This document shows positions 44,235 through 56,155 of a stretch of 64,000 nucleotides of DNA, piece after piece. Under the pieces are notes generated by a model. It was not told the DNA's origin. It searched no databases and saw nothing but the letters and a program-made list of their open reading frames with translations. A program made the translations under genes and the position numbers. How positions within the stretch are numbered: position 1 is the first letter of the stretch; each line of letters begins with the position of its first letter. This DNA comes from Ursus arctos (lineage: Eukaryota > Chordata > Mammalia > Carnivora > Ursidae), in contig NW_026622897.1 in assembly GCF_023065955.2 (NCBI RefSeq), positions 6,391,001 through 6,455,000 of the forward strand. The letters are read 5' to 3'.

Positions 44235-44829
44235 TACAATCAGCCAGATGCTGGGCAGGTGACAACTCTGTTTCTTTGGTCTTGTTTTTTAATTACAGAG
44301 AAATTTAAACAACTGCACTTACCTTCTTTAGGAAATTTCAAAACAATTCAAGAAACATGAAATACGTGATATTCGAGCAACTTTACTATTCGAGAAATAC
44401 AAAACTCATTTTTCAATTCTATATCACAGAAAATGAAAGAAGAAAAATAAAGAGAATATAGGAGAGAATACGAATATATTATGTATATGTGTGTGTGCAA
44501 ATATACCTATCTCTATATGTACACACATCTCGATGAGATACAGAGAGATACTACTTGAGGGACAAAGACTACAGGGCAGAAGGGCACCACAAAGAGAGTT
44601 TCAGATGCAAGAACACAGTAAAGGGAAGTAGAAATCCAGAAACCTACAGAGGGGGCGACAACAGCATGGAACTCCTGGACAGACCTTCCCCTCTGGCCTG
44701 CGAGCATTAGAACGGGTGAGCACTGCCTGTAACCACCCTTCAATGCTCCAGTGAACTCTTCACCATTTGGAAACCATCCTTTTTCCCAGACAAAATTAAT
44801 CTTTCTTTTTTTTTTTTTCCAGCCTGTGC
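44231..44829. other. Unassigned sequence
   Basis: No gene recognised. A diffuse TATG/TGTG patch lies at 44475-44525 and a T run at 44807-44818. Confidence 0.35.
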
Positions 44830-45385
44830 TTTAGATTTGCTGAGATATAGCTGATACACAAAAATTTGCACACGTTGAATATTCACATTTTGATGAATTT
44901 GAACACATGCATACATCTATGATACCATCACCACAATCAAGTACTGAACATATCCATCACCTCTAAGAATTTTTCTTGTGTTCTTGTGTGTGTGTGTGTG
45001 TGTGTGTGTGAAAAAAACTTAGCATGAGATCTGTTGTCTTAAGACTTTTAAAAAACACAATACCATATTGTTAACAGTAGGTATTATGTCATACTACAAT
45101 AGTTCTTTAGAATTTATTCTTCTGGAATAACTGAAACTTTAGTACTCATTGAACAATGTCTCACTTCTGCCTTCCCCCGGTCCCTGGCAAACACCCTTCT
45201 ATTCTCCGCTTCTAGGAGCTTGACTGTTTTAGATACTGCGTATAAGTGAAATTATGCAGTATGTGTCCTTTTATAACTAACTTACTTTACTTGGCTTAAT
45301 GTCCTCTAGGTTCATCCATTTCTTGCAAATGGCAGGATATCCTTTTTTTAAGGCTGAATAATATTCTTCCATGTAATTATTTCTC
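44830..45385 (-). mobile_element. Old L1M 3' end, antisense
   Basis: tgctgagatatagctgatac, ataccatcaccacaatcaag, aacatatccatcacctctaa, ggagcttgactgttttagat, gtataagtgaaattatgcag and aggctgaataatattcttcc are the reverse complement of an L1M 3' end. (TG)n at 44983-45010 is inside. Confidence 0.75.
44983..45010. repeat. (TG)n microsatellite
   Basis: About 14 TG units within the L1. Confidence 0.95.
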
Positions 45386-47174
45386 CTTTATTTACAAGTT
45401 ACACATTTGCACTTGTTCTACATAAGAATTAAAATTCAGCTGAGGCTGAAATCAACTCCAGAGGCCATAGGTTCCCCAGTCCTATTGTCTAGGGCTTTTG
45501 GATGAAAAGTCTTTCCCCTCTATGTTCATTGTTGTTGCCTTTTTTATTGCTCTGATGGTTACTGCCTACATTTTCTGGGTGATGCCCTTTCTTAGGGGCA
45601 TGTGTGAGACCTGTAAGTGTAATCTGGTCCCTTTATGCTTCTGCTGCTTCAGAGTCCTGCATGTTGTTATTCCCTCTTGAGCTGCAGATAAACATAACCA
45701 AAAACATAGGCAAGATACAATGTCCTCAGTACTTTCTGTAATATCTGGGTTATGGTAGGCACCAAATAAATCTTTTAGGAATATTAAATAAGTTAGAAGC
45801 TGTACTTTTTGTTCCCACTGAGAAATGGGACATTTCAAGCAATATACCAAAATCCCTGGTATTTACATTTCAAATCCTATTAGTTTTTGATGTTCTCAAC
45901 TGAAGCTCCGTGTATTATCTCATGTTGATTAGTTCTTGAAATCAGCTTAGATTTGGGGTATTTGTCAGTTTCAAATATTTTTAAAGTTTTAATTGTGTTA
46001 TTCAGAAATACAACTGCACTTTGTCCTTCAAGAGTATTTTGCTCTCATTTTCACTTTAAACTGAAATGTTTGGTCATTCTCTCTTGGGGAAAAAAACCAG
46101 AGTTAGTTGGATAACCCTGATCTGAGTGTGTTCCAGGATATAAATTTTTTTTTTGTTCTCTATGAGAATTTGCAAATATATGCCCTGAACCATTCATTTA
46201 TCTGAATGTAAGACACCGGAACATACAATGAACACATTTGTACTTGGGACTCTTGCTGTAACCCCAAATATATTACTAGCCATCAGTTCCATTGTCAAGC
46301 TTCGGTGCAACTCTTCTTGGCAAGGGATTTTATTTAAGTCTTTCTTTCTTTCCTTCTGAAAGCTTTTTTAATATAATATTTAAGATTGGGGTGTTGCAAT
46401 GGCCTTCACTGCCTTTTTTTTTTTCCTTCACAACCATGAGCATCCACATAGGAGATTAAGGAATGAACTGGAAAGAAGCCAGCCTGCAGCCTTCCCATTC
46501 TTCTCACTCTCCTGCCTTTCTCTGTGTGTCCTTTACCCCTGTTCAAATTTCAAGGTGAAGGGAGACTCTGAGGAAGGCAGGTGGATCATCGCTAGATGAA
46601 AGTGAATCAAATGACAAGGGAATCCAGGAGACAATGATGTGTCATTCTGTGTTTACTACAGTTAAAATGCTTTTTAGGATTTCTGCATTATAAGATGCAT
46701 GGATTTTTATAAAATACACTTGATTATATAATCTAATAGTCCTCATTCCAACTCTGAAAGCCAGATATAGGGCAAACTGCTGTATAGTTCTTTTTGCTTT
46801 TTTACCTCAGCCTGTAAAAATAAGAAATTTACACCTCTCAGAATTCTCAGAAAATAACGTAAGTCCTTTCTTCTATCCCTCACTGGTTTCTCTCCATGGG
46901 GGAAGGGTGCTCTGACTAATTTGTGGTATGACTAGACATCTATTGGTCTGGGTTTTTCCATTTTATTGTGTTTATGCATTTACAGTTTTGCACAAAGTGG
47001 CCTCAGAACCCTGAGCTTTAACTTCTCTCTGACTTGCCCTTTGGACTCTGTGGACTTCATAGCTGACAGCGAGTCATATTTCTTCGTGCCACCAACTCAG
47101 TTAGTGTCTGCACAGCAGCCCACAGTCTCTTGGAAGCTCATAAGATCTAGGATTTTTAGTCGCTTCAAACCCCA
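45386..47174. other. Unassigned sequence, possible L2 scrap
   Basis: No gene recognised. 45700-45795 ends with ggttatggtaggcaccaaat and aaatcttttaggaat, which may be a sense L2 3' end. The rest is unassigned. Confidence 0.35.
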
Positions 47175-47290
47175 ACAAAAGTTTTTATTATCCCCATGTT
47201 CAGATGTGGAAAATGTCCCAGAGAGGTTCAAAGCCATATAGTTAGTGAGCTAAAGAATGAAAGTTTGAAACCAGGTGACCTGGCTCTAGG
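47175..47290 (-). mobile_element. MIR fragment
   Basis: tattatccccatgttcagat, gtggaaaatgtcccagagag and caaagccatatagttagtga are antisense MIR core. Confidence 0.8.
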
Positions 47291-49044
47291 CACACGCCTT
47301 TTTATTGTTAATGTACCATAACACAGGCCCTGTAGCTCCTGGGCCAATACTGTGGTTGGAAAACACCAGAATGTGCTTTTCTGGTTGTATAGGATGACCT
47401 GTTTTCCTCAAATGGTTAATTTAAATTCTAAAATACACATATGAAACCAGTATAGGTAATCATCAGATGGGACTTCAGCATGGAAGTCTGGAGTTATCTG
47501 TTTGTCATTCCTCTATCACTAGGAAATTGGAGAGACAGAGAATTCTGTGTCTCACCATCAGAATTTTCCCCCACTCCTCATGGGCAGCAAGTGAGGCTAA
47601 AGTCTCTCCTCCTGCTAAATTTTTGTAATTGAATCGTTTATATATATCCATATACATGAACATCACATACCCGTGTTACATGTGCATTAGGAAAATCATG
47701 AGAAAAAGAGGCCATATGTGATAGTCACAGTTCTTTGAAGACCAGCAGCCATCCTGACCCATAGATGTGCCTTCAGAGAGGCAAGAACTCTCTTTTCTGG
47801 TTATGAGGCTTGAAAGATAAAAGTCTGGTGGTGCTTGTTGCCATGGGTTCCAAGGACAGTCAGCCTAAGAGAATAGACTCTATAAAGGAGATGTGGAAGG
47901 GAGAGGGTGTCCTGAAAGTATACAAGTCACTGGAGTTCCTGTCATTCTCTGTCATTCCTTCGGTGAGCCCATATTCTCCTTAAACTAATGTGACTGGACT
48001 TTTTGTTACTTAGAGCTGGAGACCTACTAATGTAGCCTGGACTCTCATCATGATGTGATACTTTGACGCCACATCCTTATGTTCCTTGATGTCAACATTT
48101 CTCTCTCTAAAGGTCATTGACTGGATATGGATTTGGTTGGGGTTTTGTGCCCCAAACCTCCCAAATTTCTGTATGGTTGAGACCATCTTGAGAAGTACCT
48201 CATGCTACATGACCCCCAGAAGAAATAAGCATGGAAAATGGGCCTTTTCCATCTCCAGCTTGAGATGGGAAATGCCAGCTCTACCCTTGGAGACACAAGA
48301 CTAGAGTCACTTATGGGAAGAGCCTTTTGTGGTGGAAGGTGGGTTATGGGATGCAGACCAGGCATGCAGATATGAAGGAGCATGGGCAGGCACTGAGGGT
48401 ATTTTCACACTTCTGGAAGAAGACTCTTCAATCTAAAGCACGGCAATGAGGAGTATAACCAAATTTGGAAATGTAGGCCGTATTCTTAACACTAACGAGT
48501 GCCTTGAGCCTTCAGCAGCAAGACGACATCTCTGAATGTGTGGGAAGGGCACATACACTTTGCCAAGGTTTTAAATCAAGGCAGTAATAAAAGTCACAGG
48601 TTAACTGGATCTCCTTCTAAAAACACAGCAGGCTCCAGCATCTTCCCTCACTGATGCTATTTTCACTAAAAAGTTGCATTTTTTATTTTATGGCTAATGT
48701 GTCATCCCCCCTTTATATTTTCTTCCTTACCTCACAGCCAGTTGCTAATAAGTAATAAAATGAGAAAAGGCTGACAACAGGAAAAAGAAGCAGAGAAGCA
48801 AATGGCACAGATCACCCCAAACAACATGGACTTTCCCTGAGTAATCAAGAGCTGCTGATTTGCAAAATTATCATGCATCCTAAACAGCCCCATGCTTTTC
48901 AAAGGCTACAAACGCTACAGTAATTACCTAACCAATAGGCACCATCCTCTGCATTGAGATTTGCAGTCTGCAGGTGGAGAAACAAGAAGAGAGCCAGTGA
49001 GGGAATTGCTTTATTAGGAAATCCTTGCATGTGTACTGGCTTTT
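47291..49044. other. Unassigned sequence
   Basis: No named repeat recognised with confidence. Part of 47480-48060 has an LTR-like texture. 48780-48960 looks unique. Open frames on both strands near 48086-48383 overlap and have no known domain. Confidence 0.35.
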
Positions 49045-49220
49045 ATAGCTTGACAGTGAACTTTCACATTTGTTATCTTGGATCTGCCAGCAGTGCTGTA
49101 AGATAGAAGAGATCTAGTTATTCACATTCAGCCGGTGGGAAAGCTCAGACTCAGGTTGTCTGGGCAGTCCAAGTTCACAGTCATGGATGGTCTTGGAGGT
49201 GGGACTTCAAACTAGCACAT
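49045..49220 (-). mobile_element. MIR fragment
   Basis: cattcagccggtgggaaagc, tcagactcaggttgtctggg and ggacttcaaactagcaca resemble antisense MIR core. Confidence 0.55.
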
Positions 49221-49479
49221 GCATTCCTAGTTTAGGAGGCTTCTTATTAAATGATCCGGGCTCAGGGTCAGGAGCATTGGCCCTTTGGACAACTCACATT
49301 TTTTTTTGAGTAATTTTTTCCCTGAATATTTAATTAACACATACTTTTATGGAATATTTGTAACACAAAATGCATACAAATCACTCATAACCAATAACCT
49401 GGAGATTGGATGTTGAAAATATTTTAACATGCATTCTTTTCTTGTATTTGTATTTCATAACTAATAATAATTGCTAACA

Positions 49480-49640
49480 TAATATGACAGGCACTCATAC
49501 TTTATACATATTAATTTATTTAATCTTCATAATAACCCTTTGAAGAAGGAACTATTATTCATTTTATGAATGAAGAAACTGAGGCACAGAATGGCTAAGA
49601 AACTTGCCCAATGGTACCTAGCTACTGTATGTGACTCTTA
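49480..49640 (-). mobile_element. MIR
   Basis: taatttatttaatcttcata, ataaccctttgaagaagga, attttatgaatgaagaaact, gaggcacagaatggctaaga and tgcccaatggtacctagcta form a well-kept antisense MIR. Confidence 0.88.
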
Positions 49641-49779
49641 AGCTTATGCTCTTAGTTACAATAATATATAAATACTTCCTACTACAATACACATGTATAC
49701 TCTCACATGCGTGTGTATAAACATACAAATTTGGGATCGTGCTCTTCTTGGAGTTCTTTGGAAGCTTCCATTTCATTTG

Positions 49780-50220
49780 TCTATATTTGTTGCATCACAT
49801 GACTAATCTATGGTAAAATATTTGCATATATATTTTAGATTTACTATAATTTTCTTGAACTTCCCTTATTAAGTATTTAATTTTCTTCTATTTTTTCATT
49901 TATAGATAAAAGTGAACATTCTTTTTCTTAAAGATTTTATTTATTTATTTATTAGAGATAGAGAGGGGAAAAGAGCACAAGCAGGGGGAGGGGTAGAGGG
50001 AGAAGCAGACTCCCTACTGAGCAGGGAGCCAGATAGGGGGCTAGATTGGGATTGGGACCTGAGCTGAAGGCTGACATTTAACCAACTGAGCTACCTAGGT
50101 GCCCCAAAGTGAATATTCTTAAACATAGTCCACTTTTTCCAGCGCTGATTATTTCCTTAAGATAAATTGACTTCTGATTAAAGTTTGACACATCTCCTTC
50201 CAGTAACTTTTCTTCGCGTA
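49780..50220 (-). mobile_element. Possible old LINE fragment with SINE
   Basis: gattatttccttaagataaa after the SINE and AT-rich flanks before it resemble the antisense L1M/HAL1 type seen at 25785-26300. Weak. Confidence 0.35.
49924..50105 (-). mobile_element. Can-SINE, older form
   Basis: Plus strand shows ttcttaaagattttattta, gcacaagcagggggaggg, ctactgagcagggagcc and the head end gagctacctaggtgcccc. Target-site duplication aaagtgaacattctt (49909-49923) and aaagtgaatattctt (50106-50120), 14 of 15 identical. Confidence 0.97.
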
Positions 50221-50400
50221 CTTAACGATGTTAAGATTAAAATCATTTGTAATTTTTTACCCTGCTTTTTAATTTACTAGGATATTATAACAGTTATTTC
50301 CCCATTTCATTTAAAAAGTTAATATATGTGTTAATATGGCAAAAGCTAAATTGATATAAAGGCAGTGAAGGAAGCAGTGAAACACAAGAAGTTGTCTGTG

Positions 50401-50613
50401 GGGTGCCTAGGTGGCTCAGTTGGTTGAACATCTGACTCTTGATTTCAGCTCAGGTTATGATTTTGGGGTCCCAAGGTGGAGCACTGTGACAGGCTCCCCA
50501 CTCAGCGGGGTGTCTGCTTGTCTCCCTCTCCCTCTGCTCCTCCCTTTCTCCCTGCTCATGCTCTCTCTCTCTCTGAAATAAATAAATAAATCTTAAGAGA
50601 GAAAAAAAAGAAG
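50401..50613 (+). mobile_element. Can-SINE, older form
   Basis: Head gggtgcctaggtggctcagt, tggttgaacatctgactc, ttgatttcagctcagg, body cactcagcggggtgtctgc and (AAAT)n tail. Target-site duplication agaagttgtc (50387-50396 and 50614-50623). Confidence 0.95.
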
Positions 50614-50649
50614 AGAAGTTGTCGGCAATGGTGACTTGTTTTCACTTTT

Positions 50650-50840
50650 GCTCCCACGAATCCATGCTCCACACCGTAACTAGAGTTGTCTCTCATAGGA
50701 AAAAGTGCCATGTTATCCCTCTGTTCACCACGCCCAGTGGCTCTGGTTACCTATAGGTTATTATCCAAGTTCTTCTGCAGGGCACACCATATGCAGTGTG
50801 ACCCAGGCTCCTTATTCCCCAGGCTCTCTGTAAGGAGTAT
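50650..50840 (+). mobile_element. L2 ORF2 scrap
   Basis: cagtggctctggttacctat, aggttattatccaagttctt and ggcacaccatatgcagtgtg align in sense order with the L2 segment CAATGGCTTCCCATCACACTCAG..AAGGCCCTACATGATCTGG. Confidence 0.5.
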
Positions 50841-53800
50841 CGTTCCACTCTTGAGTGATCTTGTGGAATCCCATAGGACTCCTGGATCAGAATTTCCCTG
50901 GATCATGAGAAATCCCTGGGGAAGGGAAGCTTGTGACTGTCCCTCTTTGGCCCCTCCCTCAAGAACCTGCCAGTTTTCCTGGCACAGAAATCAGTCTGTG
51001 TCTTAGAAGACTTTTCAAAAACGGTTCTCTTTCCCCTCCTGCTAGGATTGCCAATAACTCTCTTTAGCTCCTGGCTTAGCTTAGTGAGAAAAACAAATTT
51101 CCTACAGGATAATACTGCTTTTATTAGTTTTCTATACCTTAGTAAAATGAGAGTCTGAAAGAAGGAGTGAGGAAAAGAAGGAAAAACAGAGCATTCTGAG
51201 ATTAGCAGAAGGCCATCTATGACTAGATTCTCCTCTCAGGGCTGCAGCCACTGACCCCAGGGAGTGAGCCTGGGGGGACCTCAGACTGGGACCCACCATG
51301 ATTTGCCAAAGCAGCCAGACAGTACCCACAGGGGCCTGATTTGGCTCTCTACCCCTGTTCACAAGGGCTCATCACCTCCTCATTCAGAGATCCCACAGGG
51401 ATTACATCTGCATCCCATGCTGGGATCTGGACAATTCCAAATGCAATTTGTGCAATCCATTATTGCCTGGAGGATTTGTTGCTTGTGGAAGATACAGCAG
51501 CTGAGATCATAAGGAATGTATCTGCCTCTCTATGACTTCTTTGTAGATAATTTAAGGTCCTTATTTCAGGAGTATCTGCCTCTTTATGAATGGGCCAGCA
51601 TCTGTGTATTGCTATTTTTTATCTTAATGTCTTTTTCAAAATCAAAGCAACCTTATTATAGATATTAATTCCTGTCCTTCCCATGCAGATCTTTATTTCA
51701 AGTCCCATCACGAGACAGCTTACTGAAACCAGCATCCAAAATAGCTTAGCCTTCAAAGCAAATATTGTTCCTTTAATGGAAGGGCCTGGGACCAGAAGCC
51801 AGGCTGGGAACTGAAGTTACCAGGGTGATACTCTGCTTTCTTATACAGGCTGTCATGATCTGAATCAAATAATTTCACCACTGAGTTTCCATTTCTTCCT
51901 GAATCAGGAAAATGGTATCTCCCTCCTTCGACCAGGTGCTGATGGAGAGTGGTTGACAAATGTCCCCAAGGCATTGGAATTACATAGTTGCTTTTTCTAG
52001 TAGCATCTCTATCTTAGTAAAAGTTCTCTGGGGCTCAGTGTGGCTCAGGTAAAAATTGCCTTTCATATATTTCTTCCTTGCTTTCCAGATAATCCGTGGC
52101 TAAAATTAGCAATGCTTAGTTCAGTAAAAATATTGTTGCAGCAGGCAGCCATGGAAACAGAGTTTGAGCTGCTCGCCCTTCAGGGAGCTGCCTTTTGTGG
52201 GATATACTTTCTCTCTGATTAAATGAAGCAACTCACTGCTTTTGAAGCTGGGGCTTGAAACGAGTTAAGAATACAGGCAAATCTTTCAAAAGAACCATCC
52301 TCCTCACTTTTTCCCCTTAATTTCCATCAAGGAAGGGAAAAATGTATCTCAAATTAAGTGTCAGAATTTGCTTTTGAATAGAGTATGGGAAGATTAATCT
52401 GCTGACCCACCATTCTGCATCTGAGGTGTCTTTTTTCAGTAGTAATAGTGGGTAATGATATTAACATTAATTAATGCCTTCCTCCATATATCATGTTGTA
52501 GTTCACAAAAGAGGCTTTCCTCTAAACTGCCACTGAAGTCTTATGAGAAGTCTAGAGGGTGGAGAGAACGTGACGGGGATATTCCTGATCAGATGAGGAC
52601 ACTCTTTCTTGTCCACTTGCTAGTAACTGGAGGACATCCAAAGGACCCTTCCTCCGGGTCCTCATTTCTTCCGGTTTCTACGATCCTAATTCATCCCTTT
52701 CCTTCTGATATCTGCTATCCTGACAAAGATATCTAAGGGGAGAATCTGAAATTTCAGGCATAAGGTCAAAGGGAAGAAAGGGCTTATTGTGTAAAGGCCA
52801 GTCTCTGCTCAGGTGGAAGGGATAGTGGTTCCTGCAATGTAGGGAGGGTGTAGGGTAAGCTTCTAGAGAACAGCTGGTTGGTGCTTCCAGCTTAATACTG
52901 CCACACGTGCCAGACAGTGCAACCAGGAGTGAGGCTTCAGATATTGGGTGAAAGCTGAGGAACACAACAAAGATAAGGCCTGAGTAGAAGGTGAACCCAC
53001 CTGACCTCTGTGGTGAGCCAAGGGTGTAACCACCTGCGGGGTCAGGATTTTTCTCTACACTTGTTTTAAATCTGCTTCCTGCACAGAGATTCAAGCTGTC
53101 AAGGAACTGGACACGTTAAACAAACACAGAGATGCCTCCTCCCCATAGACTTCTCTTGCCAGCACTGTTCCCCTCGGTCTCCTTCTTGCCTTCATATGCA
53201 CCTGTGCCCCAGTTCATTCAGTTGTTTCTTCCTTTTGTTGCTTTGTTTTCTACCAGGCTTGTGAGGATTCTTCTGATTTCTCTGTCAGCTCTGCTTACAT
53301 TGGAATGAGTTAAGAGAGACTATGAGATAGAGAGAAAGGAACTTTGAAATAACATGGACATTAAGGGAATTAAGTAACCTAGGTAGGCTTGTGAATTTCA
53401 CATACCTTGGGCTTGACTTATGTCTCCCAGGAAAGCAGTCATATATCAGCACCTGCAGGATTTGAAGCTACAGGGGAAATGTTTGAAAATTGTTGTGCTC
53501 AGATGTTTGATCATATCAGAGCATCTAACCGAGGGGTTTCTCTGTACCTTCTGTCTGACTCTGGAGAAGTACAAGTGAGATTAGGGATATTGGCCCGGCA
53601 TTCCAAAAGTTTGACAGAATTGAATCTGTTCTACAGAATAAACAAGTCACATTTGCCCAAAGATTTCTTAGAACTTGACTGATATACATCTATGTCTTCT
53701 TTGTTTCAACAACAGATTTTATTGTTCACTAAATCTTGGATCTAGTGTCTTACTAATCAGGCTTGTTTGTGCAAGTCACTGAGTAAATGAGAGTGGATTC

Positions 53801-54029
53801 TTCCTCTCATCAGTGTGGCCAGTGCAGACCGGAGCAAGCACTTCCTACATATGGGCTTTTGTTATTATACACATGGCTTACTCCTGACCCAACCCCTCAA
53901 CCGCACTCCCTGCCACTAATACATTGTCCACTCTCTGGGGCAAGGGCAGATCTTTTTGTACCTCTGTTTACCCCATAATTTCCTGCTGACTTGCAACACA
54001 ACATACCTTTAAATTGTATTTTCTAAAGA
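50841..54029. other. Long stretch without recognised repeats or genes
   Basis: About 3.2 kb in which I recognise nothing. The longest open frame is 138 codons on the minus strand (52678-53094) and has no recognisable domain or start context. 52730-53040 is relatively GC-rich. Confidence 0.35.
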
Positions 54030-54545
54030 TGGCTGCACCAACACATCCCATCCCACTTGCTCTGCTTGAAATGGATGTTGACCCTCCTCCCATTGAGAAG
54101 TAGGGTCTTGTTCCCTCCCCTTGAATCTGAGCACCCCTGTGACTACAAACAAAGTGACACTATGTGACTCCTGAGGCTGTTATAAAATGGCAATACAACT
54201 TCCACCTGATCCTCTTTGGATGCTTGCTCTTAAAACCCAGCTACCTTGTTGAGAGGAAGCCTAAGTCACAGGGAGAGGCCATAGGTAAGTGTTCCCACTG
54301 ACAGCCCTAGTGGAGGAGTTGAGGTCCCAGCTGTGAGCTAACATCGACCTTCAGACATGTAAATAAATGAGCCTTTAATTGATTCCAATTGATTTCCACT
54401 CCTGAAACTACTCTAGTTAGTGTCTATGAAACAGAGACTGCCTGCTGAACCCTGCTCATATTGCAGATTCGTGGCTAAATAATTGTTTTAAGACGAAGTT
54501 TTGGGGTGGTTTGTTATGATGCAACAGATACCCCAGACAACACCT
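54030..54545 (+). mobile_element. MaLR LTR, MLT1-like
   Basis: agtagggtcttgttccctcc, ccttgaatctgagcacccc, gtgactacaaacaaagtgac, ggatgcttgctcttaaaacc, gttgagaggaagcctaagt and, near the 3' end, attgttttaagacgaagttt and tggggtggtttgttatgatg. This is the sense order of MLT1-type LTRs. Confidence 0.75.
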
Positions 54546-54629
54546 GTTATTTCTTCTCCTCTGGTGTATGACTTCATGGTCACATCCTCTCTTCCAGCCT
54601 AGAATCTAGGCTTCTTAGGGTCTGGAGTT

Positions 54630-54985
54630 TTTTCAGTTGAAACCCAGAATTTTCTTTCATGCCATCCTAAATTTCAGATTAAATTCCTTGCTGCTGTCTA
54701 CATATGATCTTAGATTTCCAGTCTTCGTATGTTTGGTCATCCTATTTCTTTGTCATGCATGCTTATTCTCATCTATGCTCACCCAAGTTTTACTCATTTT
54801 CAAGACTGAGTCAGATCCCATGAAGGATTTCCTGATTCCTCCAGGCAGAAGAAATGTCTCCTTCTTCTGAACTCCCATAACATTAGAAACAAATTTCTCT
54901 TATCAGTATTACCATCTTTTGCCTTATGTTACAGTTACTTGTTTACAGAAGTTTTTTCACTTCTAGATTGTCCTGTTTGTCTTTA
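54630..54985 (+). mobile_element. L2 3' region, sense
   Basis: gactgagtcagatcccatga, aggatttcctgattcctcc, ttcttctgaactcccataac, attagaaacaaatttctc and acagttacttgtttacag follow L2 3' order. Confidence 0.6.
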
Positions 54986-55130
54986 TATTGATTCATGTAT
55001 ACAAAAACATTTATGGAATGTTTACTTCTTGCCATACAATGTGTAAAACACAGGGTATAAAGCAGCAAACAAAGGGAGAAGTGGTCCTACCCTGCTTGGA
55101 CTTTCAGTCAAGTGAGAGAAACACAAAAAA
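54986..55130 (-). mobile_element. L2 3'-end fragment, antisense
   Basis: attgattcatgtatacaaaa, catttatggaatgtttact, aaacacagggtataaagcag and tggactttcagtcaagtg are the reverse L2 end. It abuts a sense L2 end. Confidence 0.6.
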
Positions 55131-55234
55131 ATAAATAAATTCTTGACTATTATTCTCTTTTAAGAGTATTAACTAAGTCATTCACATTGAGGATGGAACG
55201 TGATACCCCATTTCCCTTGCAGTCCTTGGAGGCA

Positions 55235-55350
55235 AGATGGAAAAACTGGAGATCTGTGTTTGAATGCCATCAGCCTACTACTATCTGTGAATATGGAGCA
55301 AGGGCTTTAACTCTTTATGTATTACTGTCCTTATTGATCAAGTGGAGATA
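55235..55350 (+). mobile_element. MIR fragment
   Basis: ctggagatctgtgtttgaat, gccatcagcctactactat and cttattgatcaagtggaga match sense MIR core. Confidence 0.6.
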
Positions 55351-55639
55351 CTTTTATCTGCTGCATAATATTTTTGCTATTATTAATAAGAAATCTCATA
55401 TAAGCTCCATCTTTGTGCTATACACATAACTAATTCATATATCCCTTTGTACCTATCTTCTCTTGCTTAGTATGCAGCCCAGCTTTCTGGCTTACACTCA
55501 AGTAATGAGACTGACCAACTGATATCAGATACATGGACCTTGTACTTCTGTACATAAATCTCCTTTTCAGGTGTGAGGGTGCTGAGTTTTTTCAGGCAAC
55601 TTTGGGTGCCATTGGGAGGGAAAGGAAGGAAGACCTCAT

Positions 55640-56155
55640 TCTTTGTCACATGGTTGACTCCTTACTCAGTATGCAAAATTCAGCACAAGTGGCACATCCT
55701 CAGGAAAACTGTGACTATCACTAACTCAAATGTCCTCTGGTTTTAGGCTTCATAGCACCCTGTATTTCTCCACATTTGTCACAACTGCAATCAATTTTTA
55801 AAATTTTTTTATTTTTTTTTAAAGATTCTTTTTATTTATTTACTTGACAGAGAGAGAGACAGCCAGTGAGAGAGGGAACACAAGCAGGGGGAGTGGGAGA
55901 GGAAGAAGCAGGCTCCCAGTGGAGGAGCCTGATGTGGGGCTCAATTCCAGGACTCCGGGATCACGCCCTGAGCCGAAGGCAGACGCTCAACTACTGAGCC
56001 ACCCAGGCGCCCCTCCGTTTTTTTTTAAATAGCACTTCTGTTAGACTGTAAGCGCAGTAAAGGCAGGGACTAGGTCTGTGTCATGATCACCAGTAGTAAA
56101 TAAAGTGTCTGCCATATAGAAAGTATTCGATAAATATTTATACAATAAATGAATT
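55640..56155 (+). mobile_element. L2 3' end interrupted by a SINE
   Basis: Before the SINE: catagcaccctgtatttctc. After it: ttagactgtaagcgcagtaa, aggcagggactaggtctgtg, ctgccatatagaaagtattc and gataaatatttatacaata. The two parts are collinear in an L2 3' end. Confidence 0.75.
55815..56012 (-). mobile_element. Can-SINE, bear/pinniped-type
   Basis: Plus strand shows a T-rich tail, gacagccagtgagagaggga, acacaagcagggggagtggg, gatcacgccctgagccgaag and ccacccaggcgcccc. An open frame at 55844-56032 runs through its antisense strand. Confidence 0.95.

Noticed and set aside
45498..45680. Hydrophobic 60-codon frame resembling a small membrane protein
   Set aside because: Short, with an overlapping 94-codon antisense frame and no start context. 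The hydrophobicity reflects T-rich codons.
52678..53094. 138-codon open frame, minus strand
   Set aside because: No motif, no splice context and no start context. Compatible with chance in a locally GC-richer stretch.
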